Shown here piece by piece: positions 20,939 through 29,828 of a stretch of DNA of 64,000 nt. The notes under the pieces are model-generated. The model made no database searches, had not been told where the DNA came from, and saw nothing but the letters and a program-made list of their open reading frames with translations. The stretch lies in contig NZ_CADFDK010000019.1 in NCBI RefSeq assembly GCF_902832885.1, positions 42,453 through 106,452 of the forward strand, given 5' to 3'. Numbering within the stretch: the first letter of the stretch is position 1; each line of letters begins with the position of its first letter. The translations under genes were made by a program, and so were the position numbers. The DNA comes from Burkholderia seminalis DSM 23518 (GTDB taxonomy: Bacteria; Pseudomonadota; Gammaproteobacteria; Burkholderiales; Burkholderiaceae).

Positions 20939-21796
20939 ATGTTCAATTGGGTCAAAACGGCGATGCTGATGGCCGCGATCACGGCCCTGTTCATCGTGAT
21001 CGGCGGGATGATCGGCGGCTCGCGGGGCATGACGATCGCGCTGCTGTTCGCGCTCGCCATGAATTTCTTCTCGTACTGGTTCTCGGACAAGATGGTGCTG
21101 CGCATGTACAACGCGCAGGAAGTCGACGAGAACACGGCGCCGCAGTTCTACCGGATGGTGCGCGAGCTGGCCACGCGCGCGAACCTGCCGATGCCGCGCG
21201 TCTACCTGATCAACGAGGATGCGCCGAACGCGTTCGCGACGGGCCGCAACCCCGAGCATGCGGCGGTCGCCGCGACGACGGGCATCCTGCGCGTGCTGTC
21301 GGAGCGCGAGATGCGCGGCGTGATGGCGCACGAGCTCGCGCACGTGAAGCACCGCGACATCCTGATCTCGACGATCACCGCGACGATGGCGGGCGCGATC
21401 TCCGCGCTCGCGAACTTCGCGATGTTCTTCGGCGGGCGCGACGAGAACGGCCGGCCGGCCAACCCGATCGCGGGTATCGCGGTCGCGCTGCTCGCGCCGA
21501 TCGCCGGCGCGCTGATCCAGATGGCGATTTCGCGGGCCCGCGAGTTCGAGGCCGACCGCGGCGGCGCGCAGATTTCCGGCGATCCGCAGTCGCTCGCGAC
21601 CGCGCTCGACAAGATCCATCGCTATGCGGCGGGTATCCCGTTCCAGGCGGCCGAGGCCCATCCGGCCACCGCGCAGATGATGATCATGAACCCGCTGCAC
21701 GGCGGCGGCCTGCAGAACCTGTTCTCGACGCACCCGGCCACCGAGGAGCGCATCGCGCGCCTGATGGAGATGGCGCGTACCGGCCGCTTCGACTGA
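20939..21796 (+). CDS. htpX: Membrane zinc metalloprotease HtpX
   Basis: A 285-residue M48B protease for inner-membrane protein quality control. Two N-terminal membrane helices (about 5-25, 35-52) precede the zinc motif HELAHVKH and the third ligand in [10 protein letters not shown], so the active site is intact. The ATG at 20939 is chosen over a GTG two codons earlier because AAGGAG lies 5 bp before it. A weak sigma70-like match is at TTGAAT (20841) and TATCTA (20863). Contrast it with the M48-like protein near 46 kb that lacks the catalytic Glu. Confidence 0.95.
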   Translation: MFNWVKTAMLMAAITALFIVIGGMIGGSRGMTIALLFALAMNFFSYWFSDKMVLRMYNAQEVDENTAPQFYRMVRELATRANLPMPRVYLINEDAPNAFATGRNPEHAAVAATTGILRVLSEREMRGVMAHELAHVKHRDILISTITATMAGAISALANFAMFFGGRDENGRPANPIAGIAVALLAPIAGALIQMAISRAREFEADRGGAQISGDPQSLATALDKIHRYAAGIPFQAAEAHPATAQMMIMNPLHGGGLQNLFSTHPATEERIARLMEMARTGRFD

Positions 21797-21841
21797 ACCC
21801 CGGCGTACCGCGCGGCCGTTGCCGCGCGGGGGCCGTCACGC

Positions 21842-21872
21842 CACCCCGCACGCTTCGCGCTGCGGGGTGTTT
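21842..21872 (+). terminator. Terminator after htpX
   Basis: CACCCCGCA (21842-21850) pairs with TGCGGGGTG (21861-21869), followed by TTTCATTT, placed 45 bp after the htpX stop. Confidence 0.7.
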
Positions 21873-22025
21873 CATTTGCGCGCGCCTTAAAGAGGTCAAA
21901 GGGGCCAAAGGGGCCGCGTGGTCGCACGCTACAATGCGCGGTTGGGGATCGCGGGGCCTCGCGGCCGCCGCGATCCTGCCGTTAGCCGTATTTGTTTGCC
22001 GCGCCTGATTGCCGATTCCGTACCG

Positions 22026-23417
22026 ATGACACGAACCCGTTCTTCCGCTCCGTCTTCTTCCGGCCGCCCGGCGCGTCTGGCCGCGCTGCATCTGGCGCCC
22101 GATTCGCTCGGCTTCGCGCTCGACGCGGCCGCGCAGGCGGTCGATGCGGTACGGCGCGGCACCGCGCTGCCGGCAGCGTTGTCGGCGGTATTCGCGCAGA
22201 TGGCGTCCGGCGCACAGGCGCTCGCGCGCGGTGCGACACAGGACGTCGCCTACCGGACGATGCGTCGCCTCGGCAGCGCGGACTGGCTGATCGGCAAACT
22301 CGTCAGCAAGGCGCCGCCCGCGCACGTGCATGCGGTGCTCGCCGGCGCGCTCGCGCTGCTGCTCGACCCGGCGGACGAGGCCGCGTATCCGGCGTTCACG
22401 GTGGTCGACCAGGCCGTCACCGTCATCGGCGCGCGGCGCGAATGCGCGTTCGCGAAGGGCATGGTCAACGCGGTGCTGCGCCGTTTCCTGCGCGAACGCG
22501 ATGCGCTCGTCGCGGCAATGCAGGACGATCCGGTCGCACGCTGGAATTACCGCGCATGGTGGGTCGATGCGGTGAAGCGTGCAGCGCCCGATGCGTGGCC
22601 GGCGATCCTCGCGGCCGGCGAACGACAGGGGCCGCTGACGCTGCGCGTGAATGCGCGCCGCGCGAGCGTCGACGCGTATCTCGAGACGCTGCGTGCGAGC
22701 GGGATCGAAGCGACCGCAATCGGCCGGCACGCGGTGCGGCTTGCGTCGGCGCTGCCGGTCGAACGCATTCCGGGGTTCGCCGACGGCGTCGTGTCGGTGC
22801 AGGACGCCGGCGCGCAGCTCGCGGCCGAATGGCTCGACGCGCGCGACGGCATGCGCGTGCTCGATGCATGCGCGGCGCCCGGCGGCAAGACCGGCCATAT
22901 TCTCGAACTCGCTGACGCGGAAGTCGTTGCGCTCGAAAGCGATGCAACGCGCGCGGCGCGCATCGGCGAGAATCTCGTGCGCCTGTCGCTCGAGGCGGAC
23001 GTGCGCGTCGGCGATGCCGGCGCACCCGACGCGTGGTACGACGGGCGCCCGTTCGACCGGATCCTCGCCGACGTGCCGTGCTCGGCGTCCGGCATCGTGC
23101 GGCGGCACCCCGACATCCGCTGGCTGCGCCGCGAGGCCGACATTCCGGCGCTCGTCGCGGAGCAGCGCCGCATCCTGTCGGCGCTGTGGCCGCTCGTGAA
23201 GCCGGGCGGCGAACTGCTTTACGTGACCTGCTCGATCTTCCCGGAAGAAGGCGAAATGCAGGCCCGCTGGTTTGAAGCGGCCTGTGAAGATGCGGTACGA
23301 TTGGACGCCCCCGGCCAGCTGCTGCCGGGCGGCGTGCAGGGACGGGCGGCCGCCGGCGCACTCGACCAGAACACCGATCACGACGGATTTTTCTACGCGC
23401 GGTTCCAGAAACGGTGA
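22026..23417 (+). CDS. rsmB: 16S rRNA (cytosine-967-C5)-methyltransferase RsmB
   Basis: A 463-residue enzyme with an N-terminal NusB-like domain (about 20-160) and a C-terminal SAM-dependent methyltransferase domain. Motifs include ACAAPGGKTGHILEL, the catalytic pair DVPCSASG and LYVTCSIFPEEGE. The ATG at 22026 is preferred; an in-frame start at 21918 adds 36 unlike residues. It overlaps the next gene by GTGA and heads a four-gene unit ending in the NtrYX-like regulators. Confidence 0.93.
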   Translation: MTRTRSSAPSSSGRPARLAALHLAPDSLGFALDAAAQAVDAVRRGTALPAALSAVFAQMASGAQALARGATQDVAYRTMRRLGSADWLIGKLVSKAPPAHVHAVLAGALALLLDPADEAAYPAFTVVDQAVTVIGARRECAFAKGMVNAVLRRFLRERDALVAAMQDDPVARWNYRAWWVDAVKRAAPDAWPAILAAGERQGPLTLRVNARRASVDAYLETLRASGIEATAIGRHAVRLASALPVERIPGFADGVVSVQDAGAQLAAEWLDARDGMRVLDACAAPGGKTGHILELADAEVVALESDATRAARIGENLVRLSLEADVRVGDAGAPDAWYDGRPFDRILADVPCSASGIVRRHPDIRWLRREADIPALVAEQRRILSALWPLVKPGGELLYVTCSIFPEEGEMQARWFEAACEDAVRLDAPGQLLPGGVQGRAAAGALDQNTDHDGFFYARFQKR

Positions 23418-24004
23418 CGATCAAACACCTTTTTCCCTTTCGGCTCGCGGCCGTCCTGCTGGTCGCGTTGATGCTGTGCCTGGCCGTCGTCCGGCCGGCG
23501 CATGCCGAATCGATCGCCGTGCAGCGCGCGTCGCTCCAGGCCGACGGAAGCGGCTGGAGCCTCGACGCGCGTTTCGACTTCGAGCTGAATCCGAACCTCG
23601 AGGATGCCGTCAACAAGGGCATCCCGCTTTACTTCACGACCGACTTCGAGCTGAGCCGCGCGCGCTGGTACTGGTTCGACGAGCAGCCGGTGGCGGTGAC
23701 GCAGACGATCCGTCTGTCGTTCCAGCCGCTCACGCGCGAGTACCGCGTGTCGACGGGCGGCCTGCAGCTCGGCTTCCCGTCGCTGAAGGACGCGCTCGCC
23801 GTGATCCGGCACATCACGTCGTGGCACGTGATCGACCGCAACCAGGTGCGCGCGGGCGAGACCTACACGGCGTCGGTGCGGATGCAGCTCGACACGGCGC
23901 TGATGCCGAAGCCGTTCCAGGTCGATGCCGTGAACAACCGCGACTGGACGCTCGGGTCCGACTGGAAGCGCTTCAACTTCACGGTGACCGAACGTGCTAA
24001 ATAA
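23414..24004 (+). CDS. DUF4390 exported protein
   Basis: A 196-residue protein of unknown function starting with GTG. It has an N-terminal signal sequence (hydrophobic about 9-27, ending RPAHA) and a DUF4390 body with FELNPNLEDAVNKGIPLYF. It is probably periplasmic. Its start overlaps the rsmB stop (GTGA at 23414-23417) and its end overlaps the sensor kinase gene by 11 bp, so the three are translationally coupled. That placement between rsmB and the NtrY-like kinase hints at a link to sensing, but no function is known to me. Confidence 0.85.
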   Translation: MTIKHLFPFRLAAVLLVALMLCLAVVRPAHAESIAVQRASLQADGSGWSLDARFDFELNPNLEDAVNKGIPLYFTTDFELSRARWYWFDEQPVAVTQTIRLSFQPLTREYRVSTGGLQLGFPSLKDALAVIRHITSWHVIDRNQVRAGETYTASVRMQLDTALMPKPFQVDAVNNRDWTLGSDWKRFNFTVTERAK

Positions 24005-26408
24005 AGTGCGCCGCGCGGCCAGCGGGAAGAGCTTCCTCATTCGCGTGATCGTCTCGACCGTCGCGCTGACCGCGTTGCTGCTGCTCGTGCTGCTCGCCGC
24101 CGCGAGCGCGAACACCGAGTTCTTCGATCGCTACTACTCGTGGCTGTACGCGACGAACATCGTCGTCGCGCTCGTGTTCCTGCTCGTGGTGCTCGGGCTG
24201 ATCGGGATGATCGTCGTGCGCCTGAGGAAGGGCAAGTTCGGCACGCGGCTGCTCGCGAAACTCGCGGTGTTCTTCGCGCTCGTCGGCGTGGTGCCGGGCG
24301 GGATCATCTACATCGTGTCGTACCAGTTCGTGTCGCGCAGTATCGAGTCGTGGTTCGACGTGAACGTCGAGACGGCGCTGACGGCCGGCCTGAACCTCGG
24401 CCGCGGGATGCTCGATGCATCGCTGTCCGATCTGCAGACGAAGGCGCGGCTGATGTCCGACCAGCTCGCGAGCGTCGACGCGAACACGAACGGCACGACG
24501 CTCACGCTGCTGCGGCTGCGCGACCAGTTCGGCGTGCAGGACGCGACGATCGTCGAGCCGAGCCGCGGCGGCTCGGGCGCGGCGCCCGACCTGCACATCG
24601 TCGCGCAGGCGTCGGGCAATTTCGCGGCGCTGATTCCGGACGACCTGCCGACACCGCTGATGCTGAGCCAGGCGCGCGAACACGGCGCGTACGCGGCGAT
24701 CGAGGGCGAGGTCGACGGCGACCCGCGCGCGCATGGCGCGAAGGGCGCGCTGCGGCTGCGCGTGGTGCGGCCGATTCCCGATGCGACGACGTCGCTGCTG
24801 CAGCCGGCGGAGCGCTTCCTGCAGCTCACGCAGCCGGTGCCGCCGACGCTCGCGCACAACGCGGACGCCGTGCAGCGCGCCTACCGCGAGTACCAGGAAA
24901 AGTCGCTCGGCCGCACGGGGCTGCGCAAGATGTATATCGGCACGCTGACGCTCGCGCTGTTCCTCGCGACCTTCATCGCGATGATGCTCGCGCTCGCGCT
25001 CGGCCAGCAGCTCGCGCGGCCGCTGTTCCTGCTCGCGCAGGGCACGAAGGAAATCACGGAAGGCGATTACACGCCGAAGCGCGAGATCAAGACGCGCGAC
25101 GAGCTCGGCTTTCTCACGCAGTCGTTCAACGCGATGACACGGCAGTTGTCCGAGGCACGGCTCGCGGTCGAGAAGAACCGCATCGCGCTCGAGCATTCGA
25201 AGACGTATCTCGAGAGCATCCTCGCGAACCTGACGGCCGGCGTGTTCGTGCTCGACCGCCAGTTCCGGCTGACGACGGCCAATCGCGGCGCCGAGCGGAT
25301 CTTCCGGCAGCCGTTCAACTCGATGATCGGCACGACGCTCGACCGGATCGGCGTGGCCGCGGGGTTCGGCGCGATGGTGCGCAAGGCGTTCGCCGATCGC
25401 GAGGCGGCGTCCGACGGCGGCAGCGGCGACCGCGGCCACTGGCAGCAGCAGTTCGCGATCGAGGTGCCGGGCGAAAGCGATCCGCTGACGCTGCTCGTGC
25501 GCGGCACGCGCCTCGTGTCGACGGTCGAAGGGCAGGCCGACGATCCGCAGACGTCCGGTTACGTCGTCGTGTTCGACGACATTTCCGACGTGATTTCCGC
25601 GCAGCGGTCGGTCGCGTGGGGCGAGGTCGCACGCCGGCTCGCGCACGAGATCAAGAATCCGCTGACGCCGATCCAGCTGTCGGCCGAGCGGCTGCAGATG
25701 AAGCTGTCCGACAAGCTCGCGCCGTCCGATGCGGACGTACTCAAGCGCGGCGCGACGATGATCGTGAACCAGGTCGCGGCGATGAAGCGGATGGTCGACG
25801 ATTTCCGCGAATACGCGCGCACGCCGCCGGCGGTGCTCGCGAACCTGCAGTTGAACGAACTGGCGAGCGAGGTGCTCGGGCTGTATGGTGTCGGCGAAGG
25901 CAAGAGCCCGATCGTCGCCGAGCTCGCGCCGTCGCTGCCGGTGATACGCGGAGACGCGACGCAACTGCGCCAGGTGATTCACAACCTGCTGCAGAATGCG
26001 CAGGATTCGGTCGCGGAGTCCGCGCATCCGCGTGTGTTGATCGAAACCAAGACAGTAGAATATGGCGATCCCGACGCCGAGGGTAAAACGCGCGTCGCGG
26101 TACGTCTTACCGTGTCCGACAACGGGCCCGGTTTTCCGGCACGCATCTTGACCCGCGCGTTCGAGCCTTATGTGACGACGAAGGCGAAGGGCACGGGGCT
26201 CGGGTTGGCCACGGTCAAGAAAATCGTCGACGAGCATGGCGCGCGGATCGATCTGCGCAATCGCATGCACGGCGAGACCGTCGAGGGTGCGCAGGTGTCG
26301 ATCCTGTTCCTGCAGATGGCAAGCGATACGCCAGGCGCCGAACATCGCGCACAGGACGGGGCGACCCCCGCTAAGACAAAAGCAAGTGAGCAGACAAAGG
26401 CAGCGTAA
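23994..26408 (+). CDS. ntrY: NtrY-like membrane sensor histidine kinase
   Basis: An 804-residue sensor kinase starting at GTG 23994. Three N-terminal membrane segments (about 18-37, 46-70, 88-108), an extracytoplasmic part, and a further helix near 315-340 are followed by HAMP (about 340-390), PAS (about 405-520) and the kinase core. The phospho-acceptor His551 is in LAHEIKNPLTPIQ, and the ATPase has DNGPGFP and KGTGLGLATVKKI. It resembles the NtrY nitrogen/redox sensors and is followed directly (0 bp) by its response regulator. The signal is unknown. Confidence 0.88.
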   Translation: MLNKVRRAASGKSFLIRVIVSTVALTALLLLVLLAAASANTEFFDRYYSWLYATNIVVALVFLLVVLGLIGMIVVRLRKGKFGTRLLAKLAVFFALVGVVPGGIIYIVSYQFVSRSIESWFDVNVETALTAGLNLGRGMLDASLSDLQTKARLMSDQLASVDANTNGTTLTLLRLRDQFGVQDATIVEPSRGGSGAAPDLHIVAQASGNFAALIPDDLPTPLMLSQAREHGAYAAIEGEVDGDPRAHGAKGALRLRVVRPIPDATTSLLQPAERFLQLTQPVPPTLAHNADAVQRAYREYQEKSLGRTGLRKMYIGTLTLALFLATFIAMMLALALGQQLARPLFLLAQGTKEITEGDYTPKREIKTRDELGFLTQSFNAMTRQLSEARLAVEKNRIALEHSKTYLESILANLTAGVFVLDRQFRLTTANRGAERIFRQPFNSMIGTTLDRIGVAAGFGAMVRKAFADREAASDGGSGDRGHWQQQFAIEVPGESDPLTLLVRGTRLVSTVEGQADDPQTSGYVVVFDDISDVISAQRSVAWGEVARRLAHEIKNPLTPIQLSAERLQMKLSDKLAPSDADVLKRGATMIVNQVAAMKRMVDDFREYARTPPAVLANLQLNELASEVLGLYGVGEGKSPIVAELAPSLPVIRGDATQLRQVIHNLLQNAQDSVAESAHPRVLIETKTVEYGDPDAEGKTRVAVRLTVSDNGPGFPARILTRAFEPYVTTKAKGTGLGLATVKKIVDEHGARIDLRNRMHGETVEGAQVSILFLQMASDTPGAEHRAQDGATPAKTKASEQTKAA

Positions 26409-27110
26409 ATGGCAACCATCCTGGTGGTAGATGATGAAATGGGCATCCGGGAATTGCTCTCGGAGATCCTCAGCGATGAAGGACATGTCGTCGAGGCGGC
26501 GGAGAACGCGCAGGCCGCGCGGGAATACCGGCTGAATCAGGCGCCCGATCTCGTGCTGCTCGATATCTGGATGCCCGATACCGACGGCGTGACCTTGCTC
26601 AAGGAGTGGGCGGCGCAAGGGCTGCTGACGATGCCCGTGATCATGATGTCCGGGCACGCGACGATCGATACGGCCGTCGAGGCGACGAAGATCGGCGCGC
26701 TCGATTTCCTCGAGAAGCCGATCGCGCTGCAGAAGCTGCTGAAGTCCGTCGAGCACGGCCTCGCCCGCGGCGCGGCGCCGGTGTCGGCGAACGCGGCGGC
26801 GAAGGCCGGCGCCGGACAGGCCGCAGGGCCCGCGGCGGTTGCGTCCGCGGCCGCGCTGCCGACGCTCGGCGACGACATGGCATCGGCACTCGGCCTGGCG
26901 GGCCAGACGGCCGCGATCCCGTTCGACATCCCGTTGCGCGAAGCGCGCGACGCGTTCGAGCGCGCGTACTTCGAATATCACCTCGCGCGAGAGAACGGCA
27001 GCATGACGCGCGTCGCGGAGAAGACGGGCCTCGAGCGCACGCACCTGTACCGCAAGCTCAAGCAGCTCGGCGTCGAGCTCGGCAAGAAGCCGACCGAAGG
27101 CGCCGTATAA
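26409..27110 (+). CDS. NtrX-like response regulator lacking the AAA+ domain
   Basis: A 233-residue regulator. The receiver domain (1-120) has the phospho-acceptor Asp52 in LLDIWMPDTDG and Lys in LEKPIALQKL. A Gly/Ala-rich linker (about 125-175) leads to a Fis-type HTH (about 185-228, NGSMTRVAEKTGLERTHLYR). Canonical NtrX is about 450 residues with a central sigma54-activating AAA+ domain, which is absent here with no trace of its Walker motifs. It therefore probably acts as a sigma54-independent regulator. It abuts the kinase gene and ends about 60 bp before tRNA-Phe. Confidence 0.85.
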   Translation: MATILVVDDEMGIRELLSEILSDEGHVVEAAENAQAAREYRLNQAPDLVLLDIWMPDTDGVTLLKEWAAQGLLTMPVIMMSGHATIDTAVEATKIGALDFLEKPIALQKLLKSVEHGLARGAAPVSANAAAKAGAGQAAGPAAVASAAALPTLGDDMASALGLAGQTAAIPFDIPLREARDAFERAYFEYHLARENGSMTRVAEKTGLERTHLYRKLKQLGVELGKKPTEGAV

Positions 27111-27129
27111 AAATATTTTGTGAAAGCAC

Positions 27130-27158
27130 TTGCTCAGGTACGAATAGCTCGATATACT
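27130..27158 (+). promoter_or_regulatory. Promoter of tRNA-Phe
   Basis: TTGCTC (27130-27135) and TATACT (27153-27158) with a 17-bp spacer end 13 bp before the tRNA 5' end, a good sigma70 promoter. Confidence 0.75.
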
Positions 27159-27171
27159 TTCATTCTTCGTT

Positions 27172-27247
27172 GGCCCGGTAGCTCAGTTGGTAGAGCAGCG
27201 GATTGAAAATCCGCGTGTCGATGGTTCGATTCCGTCCCAGGCCACCA
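27172..27247 (+). tRNA. tRNA-Phe (anticodon GAA)
   Basis: A 76-nt cloverleaf with encoded CCA. The anticodon arm is GCGGA-TTGAAAA-TCCGC, giving anticodon GAA. The T arm is GATGG-TTCGATT-CCGTC. The acceptor stem GGCCCGG/CCAGGCC has one C-A mismatch at pair 5-68; all other stems pair. A terminator follows directly. Confidence 0.96.
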
Positions 27248-27253
27248 GCATTT

Positions 27254-27288
27254 AAAACCCCAAGAATCGGAAGGTTCTTGGGGTTTTT
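27254..27288 (+). terminator. Terminator of tRNA-Phe
   Basis: AAAACCCCAAGAA (27254-27266) pairs with TTCTTGGGGTTTT (27275-27287), a perfect 13-bp stem with an 8-nt loop and a T tract. Confidence 0.9.
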
Positions 27289-27597
27289 CGTTTGTGGTGG
27301 GTATCGCGTGTCGTGGGCGGCGTGGCCGGCAGCATTCGCAGGGGCATGATAAAATCCGTGCCCGCTCAATGACTTAGCGCATCGCTTCACGCGCACGGCA
27401 GGCTGCGAAGCGCACGCCGCCGCGGCATGCGGCAATGATGCTGCGCGATGGACGGTATAAGCGCGCCGCCGCGTTCGCGGCCGACCGCGCTGCCTATACT
27501 GGTCGAGCCGGCGCGGGCCGGCCGCGTCGGGCCGCCCGGCGGCAGCCGGCCCAGGGTCGGAGCGCGACGCGAGCCTACACATTCACGGAGTATCACG
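27288..27597. other. Intergenic region before queC
   Basis: These 310 bp hold no gene I can support. TATACT at 27495-27500 could be a -10 element for the queC operon, but no good -35 box precedes it. I saw no preQ1 riboswitch pattern. An open frame continues upstream of queC but looks non-coding. Confidence 0.5.
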
Positions 27598-28332
27598 GTG
27601 ACTCGGACAGACGCTAAAGACGGCGCGCTCGTGTTGTTTTCCGGCGGGCAGGACTCGGCCACGTGCGTGGCATGGGCCCTCGAACGCTACCAGACGGTCG
27701 AGACGCTCGGCTTCGATTACGGCCAGCGCCATATCGTCGAGCTCGAATGTCGCGAAGGCGTGCGCGAAGCGCTGAAGCGCGATTTTCCCGCATGGTCGGA
27801 CCGGCTCGGCGACGATCACATGATCGACCTGTCGGTGCTCGGCGCGATCAGCGATACCGCGATGACGCGCACGATCGAGATCGAGACGACGGCGAACGGC
27901 CTGCCGAACACGTTCGTGCCGGGCCGCAACCTGATGTTCATGACGATCGCCGCGGCGATCGCCTATCGCCGCGGGCTGCGCGTACTGGTCGGCGGGATGT
28001 GCGAGACCGATTTCTCGGGCTATCCCGACTGCCGCGACGACACGATGAAGGCGCTGCAGGTTGCGCTGAATCTCGGGATGGATACGCGCATGGTGCTCGA
28101 GACGCCGCTGATGTGGCTCGACAAGGCGCAGACCTGGCAACTGGCCGAGCAGCTCGGCGGCGAAGCGCTCGTCGAACTGATCCGCGTCGAGACGCACACG
28201 TGCTACGTGGGCGAGCGCGCGGAACTGCACGACTGGGGCTTCGGCTGCGGCGAGTGCCCGGCCTGCAAGCTGCGCAAGCGCGGCTACGAGGCTTACCTGA
28301 AGGGCGAGCGGGTGACCGAAGCGCCGCTGTGA
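27598..28332 (+). CDS. queC: 7-cyano-7-deazaguanine synthase QueC
   Basis: A 244-residue ATP-dependent ligase that makes preQ0 from 7-carboxy-7-deazaguanine and ammonia in queuosine synthesis. The PP-loop [11 protein letters not shown] is near the N-terminus, and the zinc site is [15 protein letters not shown] at the C-terminus. Start GTG 27598 is preceded by GGAG at 27587-27590 and gives the usual length. It is the first gene of the queC-queE-queD run. Confidence 0.95.
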   Translation: MTRTDAKDGALVLFSGGQDSATCVAWALERYQTVETLGFDYGQRHIVELECREGVREALKRDFPAWSDRLGDDHMIDLSVLGAISDTAMTRTIEIETTANGLPNTFVPGRNLMFMTIAAAIAYRRGLRVLVGGMCETDFSGYPDCRDDTMKALQVALNLGMDTRMVLETPLMWLDKAQTWQLAEQLGGEALVELIRVETHTCYVGERAELHDWGFGCGECPACKLRKRGYEAYLKGERVTEAPL

Positions 28333-28407
28333 CGCGGATGCGCCGGCAGCGCCGCATGAATAACGGATTCTGATCGACAACGAGCGGCGCGAGCCGGACG
28401 AAGCACG

Positions 28408-29040
28408 ATGACTTACGCGGTCAAGGAAATTTTCTACACGTTGCAGGGCGAGGGCGCGAATGCGGGCCGGCCGGCCGTGTTCTGCCGGTTCGCCGGCTGC
28501 AACCTGTGGTCGGGCCGCGAAGAGGATCGTGCGGAGGCCGTGTGCCGCTTCTGCGATACCGACTTCGTCGGCACCGACGGCGAGAACGGCGGCAAGTTCA
28601 AGGACGCCGATGCGCTCGTCGCGACGATCGCCGGCCTGTGGCCGGAGGGCGAGGCGCACCGCTTCGTCGTCTGCACGGGCGGCGAGCCGATGCTGCAGCT
28701 CGACCAGCCGCTCGTCGACGCGCTGCACGCGGCCGGCTTCGAGATCGCGATCGAGACCAACGGCTCGCTGCCGGTGCTCGAATCGATCGACTGGATCTGC
28801 GTGAGCCCGAAGGCCGACGCGCCGCTCGTCGTCACGAAGGGCAACGAGCTGAAGGTCGTGATCCCCCAGGACAACCAGCGGCTGGCCGACTATGCGAAGC
28901 TCGACTTCGAGTACTTCCTGGTCCAGCCGATGGACGGCCCGTCGCGCGACCTCAATACGAAACTCGCGATCGACTGGTGCAAGCGTCATCCGCAGTGGCG
29001 GCTGTCGATGCAGACCCACAAATATCTGAACATTCCCTGA
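28408..29040 (+). CDS. queE: 7-carboxy-7-deazaguanine synthase QueE
   Basis: A 210-residue radical SAM enzyme that converts 6-carboxy-tetrahydropterin to 7-carboxy-7-deazaguanine. The iron-sulfur ligands are Cys31, Cys46 and Cys49, spaced C-x14-C-x2-C. This is an expanded cluster loop, unlike the usual CxxxCxxC of radical SAM enzymes, as known for some QueE groups. The SAM-binding CTGGEPMLQ motif follows. It lies 75 bp after queC and 18 bp before queD. Confidence 0.93.
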   Translation: MTYAVKEIFYTLQGEGANAGRPAVFCRFAGCNLWSGREEDRAEAVCRFCDTDFVGTDGENGGKFKDADALVATIAGLWPEGEAHRFVVCTGGEPMLQLDQPLVDALHAAGFEIAIETNGSLPVLESIDWICVSPKADAPLVVTKGNELKVVIPQDNQRLADYAKLDFEYFLVQPMDGPSRDLNTKLAIDWCKRHPQWRLSMQTHKYLNIP

Positions 29041-29058
29041 GCCCCGGCTTTTGACATC

Positions 29059-29511
29059 GTGCTGATTACCCGAAAACTCGAATTCGACGCGGGCCACCGC
29101 ATCCCCGATCACCGCAGCCAGTGCAGGAACCTGCACGGCCATCGCTACGTGCTCGAAATCACGCTGCGCGGCGATCTCGTCGATACCGAGGGGGCGCCCG
29201 ACCGCGGCATGGTGATGGATTTCGCCGACGTGAAGGCGCTCGCGATGGAGCACCTCGTCAGCAAGTGGGATCACGCGTTCCTGGTCTATGCGCGCGACGA
29301 GGTCGTGCGCTCGTTCCTCGAGCAGATGGCCGACCACAAGACCGTCGTGATCGACCGGATCCCGACCGTCGAGAACCTCGCCGCGATCGCGTTCGACCTC
29401 CTCGCGAACGTGTACGACGCGCACTACGGCGTGAACCTGCGCCTCGAGCGCGTGCGGCTGTACGAAACGCCGAACTGCTGGGCCGACGTCGAGCGCCAGC
29501 CCGGCCGCTGA
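29059..29511 (+). CDS. queD: 6-carboxy-5,6,7,8-tetrahydropterin synthase QueD
   Basis: A 150-residue T-fold enzyme (GTG start) that turns dihydroneopterin triphosphate into 6-carboxy-tetrahydropterin, the step before QueE. Zinc ligands His13 (FDAGHR) and His26/His28 (CRNLHGH) and catalytic Cys22 are present. At 150 residues it is somewhat longer than the roughly 120-residue E. coli enzyme. It completes the local preQ0 pathway apart from GTP cyclohydrolase I. Confidence 0.93.
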   Translation: MLITRKLEFDAGHRIPDHRSQCRNLHGHRYVLEITLRGDLVDTEGAPDRGMVMDFADVKALAMEHLVSKWDHAFLVYARDEVVRSFLEQMADHKTVVIDRIPTVENLAAIAFDLLANVYDAHYGVNLRLERVRLYETPNCWADVERQPGR

Positions 29512-29828
29512 TTTTCCTTCCCGGCAGCCCGCGCCGGCCGGTGCGGGCTGCCCGTCACCGTGCCGTGCGGCTTCGACCCGCGCCGGCGCCGCATCCCGCC
29601 TGTTCCCACATTCCGCGTAACCGCGCGCTATGATCGTCGAGTGGCACCGGACACGATGCCCGTGCGCCGTCGTACGGCATGCGCTGTCAGATCGGCTGCC
29701 TGTCGCCGACTAACGATTCCAGGGGCGATCCTGGTGCCGCCGCCGTGCCGCACTGCACGACGGGTTGCGTCCCGCCTCGCCTGTTGCTTGTCCCGTTCGA
29801 TTGCCGTTCCGTCCAGGAGGCCGTATCG
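29512..29828. other. Intergenic region with hairpin after queD
   Basis: This 317-bp gap opens with GGCAGCCCGC (29523-29532) paired with GCGGGCTGCC (29543-29552), a probable terminator of the que genes though it lacks a T run. TATGAT at 29629-29634 is a weak -10 candidate for the aldolase gene. Nothing else is recognisable. Confidence 0.5.

Noticed and set aside
27288-27597. Possible preQ1 riboswitch before queC
   Set aside because: No CAGAGG-loop/ACACCCTCTA-type pseudoknot or A-rich tail is present; only ordinary GC-rich sequence.
27448-27597. N-terminal extension of QueC from an upstream start
   Set aside because: The extra 50 residues are Pro/Arg-rich; GTG 27598 has a good GGAG site and gives normal length.
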